Notes: generated from the sequence alone by a model not told the origin. Counted from the first letter of the stretch, positions 1-5,703 are shown. The stretch: DNA of 6,523 nt from Rubrobacteraceae bacterium (GCA_021156345.1 JAJNDJ010000047.1:1-6523), one strand, 5' to 3'. Program-made: numbers and translations.

Positions 1-129
1 ACCCTCATAAAACGCCTGACGCTCGTTGTGGAGGGAGGGGAGATCCTGAAGGTCTTCTATCCTGTGTTCCCACCGGGCAGGAACGCCGAAGATGTCCTGG
101 GTTGGCTCACCGAACGTAGCGTGAGCTAG
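1..129 (+). CDS. Peroxiredoxin (AhpC/TSA, Bcp-like), C-terminal fragment
   Basis: Frame 1 is open from the window edge and ends at TAG 127-129, giving 42 residues. The tail contains LTLVVEGGEILKVFYPVFPP, then GRNAEDVLGWL. This matches the end of thioredoxin-fold thiol peroxidases, where a strand reading roughly 'T.vid..G.i..v..pv.p' is followed by a last helix 'a..vl..L'. Family members reduce hydrogen peroxide or organic peroxides through a reactive cysteine. That cysteine and the N-terminal two thirds lie upstream of the window, so the subclass cannot be set. The stop is 13 nt before larE on the same strand, which suggests co-transcription. The family call rests on a short C-terminal segment only, so another thioredoxin-fold protein remains possible. 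Confidence 0.62.
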   Translation, partial: TLIKRLTLVVEGGEILKVFYPVFPPGRNAEDVLGWLTERSVS

Positions 130-130
130 A

Positions 131-137
131 GAGGAAG
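131..137 (+). promoter_or_regulatory. Ribosome binding site of larE
   Basis: GAGGAAG lies 5 nt before the ATG at 143 and just after the upstream stop at 127-129. It is the clearest Shine-Dalgarno match in the window and fixes the larE start. Confidence 0.7.
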
Positions 138-142
138 TGTAG

Positions 143-1003
143 ATGAATCCCTTCGCGACCGATACTCTGAAGAAGAGGCTGGCGGAGCTCGAACAGATCC
201 TCGCCCCCCACGGTAGCGCGCTCGTCGCCTTCTCCGGCGGGGTCGACTCCTCGCTCGCCCTCGCCGCCGCAGCGAGGGCTTTGCCGAAAGACAGGGTCCT
301 CGCTGTTACATCGAACAACGAGACTTATCTTCCTTCGGAGTTGGATCTCGCGCGGGAGTTCGCCGAATCTCTCGGGGTGGAGCACCTCGTCGTAAATACC
401 CGCGAGCTCGACAACCCGGACTACGCGAGCAACCCCACGAACCGCTGCTACTTCTGCAAGAGCACGCTCTACTCGGACCTGGCTAAGCTCGCAGAACAGA
501 AAGGTTACGCCTGCGTCGTTGACGGGGCGAACAAGGACGACGAGGGTGACTACCGTCCGGGCAGAAGAGCCGCCAGAGAGATCGGGGTCGTCTCCGTGCT
601 CTCGGAGGCCGGGATGTCCAAGGCCGAGGTCAGGGAACTAGCCAGGTACCTTGGTCTGCCGACGTGGGACAAGCCGGCTCTCGCGTGCCTGTCGAGCCGT
701 TTCCCGTATGGGCAGGAGATCACACCCGAGAAGCTCTCCCAGGTCGCGCGCGCCGAGGAGTTTATGCGCAGGGAGGGCTTTTTGCAGGTCCGTGTCAGGC
801 ATCACGGGGAGATAGCCCGCCTCGAAGTCGGCCCCGAGGAGCTCGAAAGGGCCTTCGCCATGAGGGAGGAGATCTCCACCGAACTCCGTGAGGCAGGCTT
901 TCTCTACGTCACCCTCGACCTCGCAGGCTACAAGTCAGGAAGCCTGAACGCCGCCCTGAAGAAGGGCAGGAGCAAGAAAGCCCTTCCCCTCATCTCCTCG
1001 TAG
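143..1003 (+). CDS. larE: LarE-type ATP-dependent sacrificial sulfur transferase
   Basis: The 286-aa protein is a PP-loop ATP pyrophosphatase of the LarE family, whose usual length is about 270-290 aa. The PP-loop SGGVDSS is at residues 31-37. NRCYFCK gives Cys102 and Cys105, and DGANKDDEGDYRPGRRA (127-143) and ACLSSRFPYG (181-190) are family motifs. In Lactobacillus plantarum LarE, the cysteine of the last motif (Cys176) gives up its sulfur to the pyridinium dithiocarboxylate cofactor and becomes dehydroalanine; Cys182 is the counterpart here. Some family members are thought to bind an Fe-S cluster through three cysteines and so act catalytically. Cys102, Cys105 and Cys182 could do this, but that is inference. 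The protein should be cytosolic. A clear ribosome site supports the ATG. No larA, larB or larC is in view, so the partner pathway is unproven. Confidence 0.93.
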   Translation: MNPFATDTLKKRLAELEQILAPHGSALVAFSGGVDSSLALAAAARALPKDRVLAVTSNNETYLPSELDLAREFAESLGVEHLVVNTRELDNPDYASNPTNRCYFCKSTLYSDLAKLAEQKGYACVVDGANKDDEGDYRPGRRAAREIGVVSVLSEAGMSKAEVRELARYLGLPTWDKPALACLSSRFPYGQEITPEKLSQVARAEEFMRREGFLQVRVRHHGEIARLEVGPEELERAFAMREEISTELREAGFLYVTLDLAGYKSGSLNAALKKGRSKKALPLISS

Positions 1004-1006
1004 AGT

Positions 1007-1558
1007 ATGGACGGCGTAGAGGGCCCGCTACTCGCCCTCACCCTCGTCTTGATGTTCGCGGGCCTGCTGGGAAGCGTCCTGCCTGGTCTTCCTGGCGTAA
1101 CGCTCATATTTCTGTCAGCCCTCGTCTACGCCGTCCTCACGGCCTTTCGCACCGTCGGAGTCGCGATCCTCGTAGTCCTCTTCATATTCGCCGCGATCGC
1201 CCTCCTTGCCGACTTCGTCGCCACCTCATACGGCGCCCGCCGCTTCGGGGCTAGCAACTGGGGGACCCTGGGTGGGGCCGTCGGCGGCATCGCCGGCGCC
1301 CTGATCGGGCTCCTCTTCCTCGGCATCGGCTCCCTGTTCGGCCTCATCCTCGGTACCATCGCAGGCGTCTTCATCGGCGAGTATCTAAGGCGCGAGCGGC
1401 AAGGCGACCAGCAAGAAACCCAACCTACACAGGCCGACTGGCGCCGCGCCTCGCGCGCAGCAGGAGGCGTGCTCGTCGGCTACCTGACCTCAGCCGTCAT
1501 TCAGGGGCTACTCGGCCTCGCCAGCGTAGTAGTCTTCGTGCTGGCGGTCTTGTATTGA
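1007..1558 (+). CDS. DUF456 domain integral membrane protein
   Basis: A 183-aa, very hydrophobic protein. The N-terminus has the DUF456 signature GLLGSVLPGLPG (19-30). Likely membrane segments are at about 8-25, 31-48, 50-70, 88-124 (a long glycine-rich stretch, perhaps a re-entrant or paired helix) and 153-182. A short polar loop at 128-147, rich in Arg, Gln and Glu, separates the last two. The function of DUF456 is not established, and nothing in the sequence suggests a substrate or enzyme activity. The ATG is 3 nt after the larE stop and has no good ribosome site, so translation is probably coupled to larE. The gene ends 26 nt from the convergent PAC2 gene. Confidence 0.85.
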   Translation: MDGVEGPLLALTLVLMFAGLLGSVLPGLPGVTLIFLSALVYAVLTAFRTVGVAILVVLFIFAAIALLADFVATSYGARRFGASNWGTLGGAVGGIAGALIGLLFLGIGSLFGLILGTIAGVFIGEYLRRERQGDQQETQPTQADWRRASRAAGGVLVGYLTSAVIQGLLGLASVVVFVLAVLY

Positions 1559-1562
1559 CATT

Positions 1563-1584
1563 TCAGCCAGCACGCGAAAGCTGA
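1563..1584. terminator. Weak inverted repeat between convergent genes
   Basis: TCAGC (1563-1567) and GCTGA (1580-1584) form a 5-bp stem in the 26-nt gap between the DUF456 and PAC2 stops. An alternative 4-bp pairing, CAGC with GCTG, is nested at the same place. There is no U-tract on either side. It is where a bidirectional terminator would be expected, but the stem is short and may be chance. Confidence 0.2.
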
Positions 1585-2472
1585 CTAGCTATCTTCTTCG
1601 CGACGGTGTTCGCGGAGGAAACCTTCGAGCTCCTTGGCGAGTTCATCGCCGGAGGGCAGGTTGCGCGGGCCCTGATCTGCCTGGGAGTCGAAGCGTTCTT
1701 CGAGCATCCTGACGTAGGAGGAGAGATCGGAGTCCTGGGAGACGGCCACCGAGACTTGCTCCTGATAGGTGTCGGCAGTGCTTTCGAGGTCGGCGGTATC
1801 TACATCCATGTCGAGCAGGCCCGAGAGCTTGTCCAAGAGGGCGAGGGCAGCGGGGGCAGAAGGGACGGCGGGCAGGTAGTGCGGGACGGAGGCCCAGAAG
1901 CTCACCGAGGGCAGCCCGCCGTCGGCGCACGCGCGGTGCAGTACGCCGGTGATGCCCGTCGGCCCCTCGTAGCGAGAGGCGGAGAGGCCAAGAGATTCGA
2001 CCAGGGCGGCGTCCTGGGAGTTGGCGGAGACCGAGACGGGACGCGAATGCGGCACGTCTGCGAGCAGGGCTCCCATCGTTACCACGAGCTCCACGTTCAA
2101 CGCTTTAGCCAGCTCGACGACCGCCGTGGAGAAAGTGCGCCACCGGAAGTTGGGCTCCGGTCCCGTAAGCAGGACGGCCCCACGGCCACCGGCGGCTTGT
2201 AGCCTCGACTCCGTCGCCGAGAGCATGTTCTCGGGCCATTCGATCTCGCGCGTCACGCCGTTGACCAGCTTGACCTGGGGGCGCGTGGTCTGGAAATCGA
2301 AGAACTCCTCGCCGTCAAAACCGCCGAAACGCCGCGCGTCCCACGAGCTGGCCACGGCCCCGACGGCGACGCTCGCCGCGTCGGCGGCGTCGTTCCAGCC
2401 CGTGAAGCCGGCGATGAGAACAGGCCGCTCCAGCTCGGGCCTCCAGTCGATGTCGATGTGTCGTATATCCAT
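1585..2472 (-). CDS. PAC2 family protein (proteasome assembly chaperone-like)
   Basis: A 295-aa protein of the PAC2 family common in actinobacteria. Visible features in order: the N-terminal LIAGFTGWNDAADAAS (19-34), the LLTGPEPNFRWRTF region (about 100-113), MGALLADVPHSRPV (about 132-145), YEGPTGITGVLH (about 168-179) and the SFWASVPHYLP segment (about 190-200), all typical of this alpha/beta fold. From about residue 215 there is an acidic, helix-rich tail (DMDVDTADLE, then EERFDSQADQ, ending HRREEDS), probably a flexible or coiled region. Archaeal and eukaryotic relatives help assemble proteasomes, but the role of bacterial members is not settled. The protein should be cytosolic. The ATG at 2472 lies 46 nt after the aat stop on the same strand, and the ribosome site is weak, so the two genes are probably in one transcript. 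Confidence 0.88.
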   Translation of the reverse strand: MDIRHIDIDWRPELERPVLIAGFTGWNDAADAASVAVGAVASSWDARRFGGFDGEEFFDFQTTRPQVKLVNGVTREIEWPENMLSATESRLQAAGGRGAVLLTGPEPNFRWRTFSTAVVELAKALNVELVVTMGALLADVPHSRPVSVSANSQDAALVESLGLSASRYEGPTGITGVLHRACADGGLPSVSFWASVPHYLPAVPSAPAALALLDKLSGLLDMDVDTADLESTADTYQEQVSVAVSQDSDLSSYVRMLEERFDSQADQGPRNLPSGDELAKELEGFLREHRREEDS

Positions 2473-2518
2473 AGAGCAAGCTTACCACGCGGCAAGCGAC
2501 GATCCGAAAGCGACCCCT

Positions 2519-3091
2519 CTACACGAAGGAGCACTCCAGGCCAAGGGCGTGCTGCAGGCGCCGCAGGTACTCGTACTCGGGGATCTCACGGGCCCCCAGC
2601 CGGGCGAGGTGGGAGTTCTGGATCTGGCAGTCGAGAAGCTCGTATCCGCGTTCCTGCAGCCGGTTCACCAGGTAGACCAAGCAGACCTTGGAGGCGTCCC
2701 TCATGCGGGTGAACATCGACTCGCCCATGAACGCACCGCCAAGAGTGACCCCGTAGAGTCCGCCTGCAAGCTCGCCGCCGGCGTACGCCTCGACGCTGTG
2801 GGCTTTACCTGCGTGGTGCAGCCTGATGTAAGCGTCGATGATCTCCGAGTTGATCCAGGTCTCCTCCCTGTCGGCGCACGACCTTATTACACCATCGAAG
2901 TCCTCGTCCACACGCACTTCGAAGATCTGTTTGCGGATCACACGCCCCAGGGAGCGGGGGACGTGCAAGTCTTCGAACTGGAGCACGCTTCGCGGGTCGG
3001 AGCGGTAGAACTCGACGCGCCCGTAGGCATCCGCCATCGGGAAGGCGCCTGCCCTGTAGCACGTTTCGAGGATCTCCGTCGTCAGCTTCAT
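2519..3091 (-). CDS. aat: Leucyl/phenylalanyl-tRNA--protein transferase
   Basis: A 190-aa enzyme that moves Leu or Phe from aminoacyl-tRNA to proteins with N-terminal Lys or Arg, creating N-degrons recognised by ClpS and degraded by Clp protease. Motifs: YRAGAFPM (12-19), SDPRSVL (31-37), TWINSEIIDAY (78-88), AHSVE (97-101), GGLYGV (110-115), GESMF (123-127), DCQIQNSH (154-161) and LGAREIP (165-171). Glu124, Asp154, Gln156 and Trp79 align at a constant offset of 32 with E. coli Glu156, Asp186, Gln188 and Trp111, so the active site looks intact. It is shorter than the 234-aa E. coli enzyme because most of the N-terminal subdomain is absent. Upstream the frame is open for about 21 codons but holds no ATG, GTG or TTG, so the short start is real. 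The usual NASK reads DASK (132-135). Confidence 0.95.
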   Translation of the reverse strand: MKLTTEILETCYRAGAFPMADAYGRVEFYRSDPRSVLQFEDLHVPRSLGRVIRKQIFEVRVDEDFDGVIRSCADREETWINSEIIDAYIRLHHAGKAHSVEAYAGGELAGGLYGVTLGGAFMGESMFTRMRDASKVCLVYLVNRLQERGYELLDCQIQNSHLARLGAREIPEYEYLRRLQHALGLECSFV

Positions 3092-3151
3092 GGGCCTATG
3101 GTACAGTCGCCCGGCCCTACCAGGACGGCAATCGCCCGTCAGGCGCCATCT

Positions 3152-3181
3152 AGTCTACGTCGTCCATCCCAGATGCGTAAA
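3152..3181 (-). promoter_or_regulatory. Possible promoter for aat and the PAC2 gene
   Basis: On the minus strand, TTTACG (3181-3176) and TAGACT (3157-3152) are separated by 18 nt, which resembles a weak sigma-70-type -35/-10 pair about 60 nt upstream of the aat ATG. Each box matches consensus at only about four of six positions. Position is the main support. Confidence 0.22.
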
Positions 3182-3194
3182 CCGCTCCTGGAGG

Positions 3195-3212
3195 TGCGGA
3201 GATCTGGCCGCA
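3195..3212. repeat. Small inverted repeat beside the main palindrome
   Basis: TGCGG (3195-3199) and CCGCA (3208-3212) pair around an 8-nt loop that contains AGATCT. It ends 4 nt before the 3217-3236 palindrome. Alone it is weak; together they could form a two-hairpin unit like those of many dispersed intergenic repeats. Confidence 0.3.
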
Positions 3213-3216
3213 GTGG

Positions 3217-3236
3217 ATTCCCGCTTGCGCGGGAAT
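3217..3236. repeat. Dispersed-repeat-like palindrome (ATTCCC...GGGAAT type)
   Basis: ATTCCCGC (3217-3224), loop TTGC, GCGGGAAT (3229-3236): a perfect 8-bp stem with a 4-nt loop, flanked by TGG on the left and GACGG on the right. It fits the ATTCCC-N8-GGGAAT form of the Neisseria dRS3 element and closely related palindromes scattered between genes in many proteobacterial genomes. It sits in the 219-nt spacer between the aat start and the asparaginase stop and could fold as an RNA hairpin behind the asparaginase transcript. No T-run follows on the minus strand, so a simple intrinsic terminator is unlikely. The copy number in this genome cannot be seen here. Confidence 0.65.
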
Positions 3237-3310
3237 GACGGATGCACTCATGCTGGGAGGAAGTGGACAGGAGTCGAACGCGCCAATGAGGTCGTAAACC
3301 GCGGAAGTGA

Positions 3311-4327
3311 TCATGTGGATCCTGAATGAGTCTGGGTCAGAGGCCAGATCTCACCGACCTTCTCACCGTGAAGGCCGCGCACGTCGGAGACCGCCTCGGG
3401 CACCTGGACGCTCATGCCGCCAAGCGCGGCGAGCGCCGCAGGACGCACGGCCCTGACCGCTCCGTCTGAGACCTTGAGCGCCATCCCCCAGCCGTCCTGG
3501 CTCCCGACAGCGAGCACGGCCTCGGCCCCTCCCTTGACGAGGAGGTCCGCCGACTCCATAAGTTCCGTGTCGAACCTTCCCGTGCCTGCAACCATAAAGG
3601 GATGCTCCCGCATCGCGTCCCTGATGCGCAGGGCTGAAAGGGCGAGTTCGTCAGGAATGGCGTTGCCCGTGGCGAAGCGGGCGAGGCCCTTCGCAAAGCT
3701 CCGCAGCGGCAGGGCGAAGGCGGGGACGCCACAGTCGTCGACGGCGACGAGCACCTCGTCCTCCCGCAGGCCGCAGACCTCGGCGATGAGACCGAGTATG
3801 CGGCGTTGGAGCGGGTGAGCGGGGTCGCGGTATGTGGCGGTCTCGTAGCCCTCGTAGACGCAGACGGCGAGCATCCCCGCGTGCTTGCCAGAGCAATTGC
3901 CGTGGATCGGACGCGGCTCTTGGCCGCTGCGGATCAGCCCGTCCGCCTCGGGTTCGTGCAGCGGCAGATGGGCGCCGCTCTGCAGGTCTTCCTCGGTCAG
4001 GCCGGCCTTCTCCAGGATAGAATTGACGGCGGCGAGGTGAGGCTCCTCGGCGTTGTGCGAGGCGCAGGCTACGGCGAGCTCTCTGTCCGTCAGCCCCAAA
4101 GCGTCGGCGGCCCCCGAGAGGACGAGCGGCAGCGCCTGGAACGGCTTGGCCGAGGAGCGGGCGTAGATGTAGACCTCCGGGTCGCCGACGGCCCTGAGCA
4201 CGTTACCATCGGGGTCGCAGACAGCGAGACGCCCGCGGTGGACGCTCTCGAGCAGCGCGCCGCGTGTAACGGCCGCGAGTGGTGCATCCTCGGCCAGACC
4301 GGCGTCGCCTGGGACCTGGCTACTCAT
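3311..4327 (-). CDS. Zinc-type L-asparaginase (AnsA/COG4448, class 3, R. etli-like)
   Basis: A 338-aa protein predicted to hydrolyse L-asparagine to aspartate and ammonia. It belongs to the beta-lactamase-like asparaginase family of Rhizobium etli ReAV, not the E. coli type. ReAV catalytic Ser48, Lys51 and Ser80 and zinc ligands Cys135, Lys138 and Cys189 all have counterparts at a constant offset of 10: Ser58 and Lys61 in RSSAKPFQ, Ser90 in ASHN, Cys145 and Lys148 in NCSGKHAGM, and Cys199 in DDCGVP. Lys265 in LVKGGAE matches Lys263. The frame stays open to 4441, but that extension overlaps the upstream gene and looks like its shadow. The ATG at 4327 overlaps that gene's stop by 8 nt and gives a typical length, with VTRGALLESVHRG (20-32) near the N-terminus. 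There is no clear ribosome site and no signal peptide, which points to coupled translation and a cytosolic enzyme. Confidence 0.93.
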   Translation of the reverse strand: MSSQVPGDAGLAEDAPLAAVTRGALLESVHRGRLAVCDPDGNVLRAVGDPEVYIYARSSAKPFQALPLVLSGAADALGLTDRELAVACASHNAEEPHLAAVNSILEKAGLTEEDLQSGAHLPLHEPEADGLIRSGQEPRPIHGNCSGKHAGMLAVCVYEGYETATYRDPAHPLQRRILGLIAEVCGLREDEVLVAVDDCGVPAFALPLRSFAKGLARFATGNAIPDELALSALRIRDAMREHPFMVAGTGRFDTELMESADLLVKGGAEAVLAVGSQDGWGMALKVSDGAVRAVRPAALAALGGMSVQVPEAVSDVRGLHGEKVGEIWPLTQTHSGST

Positions 4328-4634
4328 CCGAGAGGCGGATGATATGTAGGGACAGCAGGTCGTGGGCAACCCGCATCCTGCCCATCGCGACGGAGAAGTC
4401 GCCGCCGGCCAGGTACTGACGCCCCTCCCTGACAAGGGCACGTAGCTTCTCGATCAGTTCGTCGTCTTTGCCGCCAGGACTCCCACCCCGCAGGCTTGCT
4501 TCGACCATGCCCAGCATTGTGTCGGTCCTCGGGCTCGCTATCCACATCGCGAGGATCGCGATGTCCATGTAGCTGTCGATCCTGAGCAGGTGCGCCGTCC
4601 TAAGCGCCGCGCCGACTCTCGCCCCCGCCTTCAC
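4320..4634 (-). CDS. Small helical protein of unknown function
   Basis: I do not recognise this protein. It is 104 aa from a GTG at 4634 whose GTGA overlaps the amidohydrolase stop, a classic coupled junction. A second GTG at 4643 would give 107 aa. The sequence looks all-helical: AALRTAHLLRIDSYMDIAILAMW (two or three helices, moderately hydrophobic), a Gly/Pro-rich linker (RGGSPGGKDD), then a charged helix ELIEKLRALVREGRQYL, and a final helix MRVAHDLLSLHIIRL ending SDE. No catalytic motif or signal peptide is visible. The stop overlaps the asparaginase start by 8 nt. Its fixed place between two hydrolases suggests an accessory or regulatory partner, but that is inference. Codon use matches its neighbours, which supports a real gene. 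Confidence 0.75.
   Translation of the reverse strand: MKAGARVGAALRTAHLLRIDSYMDIAILAMWIASPRTDTMLGMVEASLRGGSPGGKDDELIEKLRALVREGRQYLAGGDFSVAMGRMRVAHDLLSLHIIRLSDE
4544..4564. repeat. Perfect 9-bp hairpin inside the small protein gene
   Basis: ACATCGCGA (4544-4552), loop GGA, TCGCGATGT (4556-4564). The arms pair without mismatch. On the minus strand the region encodes DIAILAMW of the small helical protein. It may be a chance result of Ile-Ala codons or an mRNA structure. Confidence 0.5.
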
Positions 4635-5446
4635 GGGAACCACCGCCTGATGTTCTCCGAGAGAATCCCTGACAGGGCCTCCTCAGGCACCCCAGCGGCC
4701 TCGGCCGCCGCGAGGATGGCGTGCAGCGTCGATGGCAAGTCGCCATAGGGTATGTCCGACCCGTAAACGATGCGGGATGGGTCCATGGAGGAGCAGAGCT
4801 CGTACAGGTCTTTGGCCTGTACAACGGAGGTCTCGAACAATACGTTCTGGTGCCCCTCGAAGGCATGGGCGGCAGAGAGTACCTCCACCATCGCCGAGTG
4901 GCCGAGAATCAGGCGCAGCCCAGGATGCGCTTCGACCGTCGGCAGGAGAGGCTCGACGATCCTCTGCATGGCGAATCCGGCGTGGATCAGGACCGGTAGA
5001 TCTATCGCCGCCGCCATCCCGAACAGGCGCACGACTCGCGGGTCGTCGAGCTCGAACTTCTGCGAGACGGGATGGAGCTTGAGGCCCATAAAGCCGCGCT
5101 CCACGCAGCGCCCGAACTCCCTGTCGTAATCGAGGTGCGGGTTGAGCCGAAAGAAAGGTATGAAAGCGGATGGGTACTCCTCGTACGCGTTCCAGACGAC
5201 ATCGTTCGGGCCCGAGTAGTCGTCGCGGGCGTTCGGATCGTTCAGGGGAAAGACTATGCTCTTCTTCACCCCTGCGGCCTCCATGCGCTCCCGCATACCG
5301 TCTCCGGTCATCGTCCTGCCGTCGATGTCTGACCCGATGTGAGCGTGGGCGTCGAAGACCTCGACGCCAGCAGGGATCTGCCCCTGCACCCAGGACCAGA
5401 TAGAGGCCAAAGCCCCGCCCGTAAGCGCCTCGATGTCATGCTCCAT
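4631..5446 (-). CDS. Amidohydrolase family (Amidohydro_2, COG2159-like) metal-dependent hydrolase
   Basis: A 271-aa TIM-barrel hydrolase. Numbering from the ATG, the metal-site motifs are complete: HxH in FDAHAHIG (His34, His36), GLKLHP (Lys123, His125) after the fourth strand, His155 in VLIHAG, His183 in LILGHS, and Asp231 in VYGSDIPYGD. This pattern fits the Amidohydro_2 group, which includes decarboxylases and hydrolases of cyclic or aromatic acids; the substrate cannot be read from sequence. An N-terminal helix (about 1-25) precedes the barrel. The protein should be cytosolic, with no signal peptide. I chose the ATG at 5446; a TTG two codons upstream (5452) is also possible. The ribosome site is weak. 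The 3' end overlaps the small gene by 4 nt, making this the likely first gene of a three-gene operon. Confidence 0.87.
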   Translation of the reverse strand: MEHDIEALTGGALASIWSWVQGQIPAGVEVFDAHAHIGSDIDGRTMTGDGMRERMEAAGVKKSIVFPLNDPNARDDYSGPNDVVWNAYEEYPSAFIPFFRLNPHLDYDREFGRCVERGFMGLKLHPVSQKFELDDPRVVRLFGMAAAIDLPVLIHAGFAMQRIVEPLLPTVEAHPGLRLILGHSAMVEVLSAAHAFEGHQNVLFETSVVQAKDLYELCSSMDPSRIVYGSDIPYGDLPSTLHAILAAAEAAGVPEEALSGILSENIRRWFP

Positions 5447-5485
5447 CCGCAAAGCGACCGCCGATCCCAGACCAACAGCCGTGAA

Positions 5486-5515
5486 ATGTTACCAGGGGGG
5501 GTTCGACGTTGCTAA
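5486..5515 (-). promoter_or_regulatory. Possible promoter for the amidohydrolase-asparaginase cluster
   Basis: On the minus strand, TTAGCA (5515-5510) and TAACAT (5491-5486) are 18 nt apart and about 40 nt upstream of the amidohydrolase ATG. Each matches the sigma-70 consensus at four of six positions. The spacer contains a run of seven C (plus-strand G 5495-5501). Confidence 0.35.
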
Positions 5516-5539
5516 AGGAAGCCGCAGGGGCTCTGTTTC

Positions 5540-5550
5540 GAACTCTACTG
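5540..5550. repeat. Direct repeat copy 1 (GAACTCTACTG)
   Basis: An 11-nt identical direct repeat with the copy at 5699-5709. The spacing is 159 nt, a multiple of three. On the minus strand each copy reads CAGTAGAGTTC and supplies an in-frame TAG. Confidence 0.55.
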
Positions 5551-5703
5551 CTGAGAGGCAACCTGCTCCCGTACGAACGTCTCTAGGCTCGTTGGCGGAA
5601 CACGGAAGGTAAGGGAGATCTCGTCCATCTCGATCGCCGAGTCGGACAGTTCCCACGTATTTTTGGAACCCTTTTGCGAGATTTGGATGAGCTTCGGAGA
5701 ACT
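5545..5703 (-). other. Unexplained open frame between direct repeats (possible small gene or relic)
   Basis: Minus-strand codons from just after a TAG at 5706-5704 to the TAG at 5547-5545 encode 52 residues with no internal stop, in the same frame as the upstream CorC-like gene. The central part reads like real protein: LIQISQKGSKNTWELSDSAI and MDEISLTFRVPPTSLETFVR, then EQVASQQ. By my count 36 of 51 codons end in G or C (the first AGT after the stop left out), as in the genes around it. The only ATG, at 5628, would give just 27 aa and has no clear ribosome site. It may be a short gene with an unusual start, the tail of a decayed gene, or chance. I recognise no family. Confidence 0.3.
5649..5669. 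terminator. Weak hairpin downstream of the CorC-like gene
   Basis: GTTCC (5649-5653) and GGAAC (5665-5669) pair around an 11-nt loop that holds a T-rich run on the plus strand. It lies about 50 nt after the CorC-like stop. The stem is short and no U-tract follows it, so terminator function is doubtful. Confidence 0.15.

Noticed and set aside
1259..1377. GC-rich near-palindromic stretches such as GGCGGC and GCCGGC
   Set aside because: They are explained by glycine and alanine codons of the DUF456 membrane segment.
3217..3236. Rho-independent terminator of the asparaginase operon
   Set aside because: The stem is strong enough, but no run of T follows it on the minus strand, and the sequence better fits a dispersed palindrome.
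2021..3238. Long plus-strand open frame of 405 codons
   Set aside because: It lies antisense to the PAC2 and aat genes, whose motifs are clear. Its translation has low complexity and no family resemblance, as expected for a shadow frame in GC-rich DNA.
3261..3290. tRNA-like T-loop on the minus strand (TTCGACT at 3278-3272)
   Set aside because: The loop fits the TTCRANY pattern, but the flanking 5-bp stem has a C-C mismatch and two G-T pairs, and no acceptor, D-arm or anticodon arm can be fitted.
3806..4342. Plus-strand open frame of 178 codons
   Set aside because: It is antisense to the asparaginase, which carries a full set of catalytic and zinc-site residues in the opposite frame.
4328..4441. 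N-terminal extension of 38 residues on the asparaginase
   Set aside because: It overlaps the small helical gene in another frame, looks non-protein-like (Ser/Pro/Cys-rich), and the constant offset of 10 to ReAV residues is obtained with the ATG at 4327.
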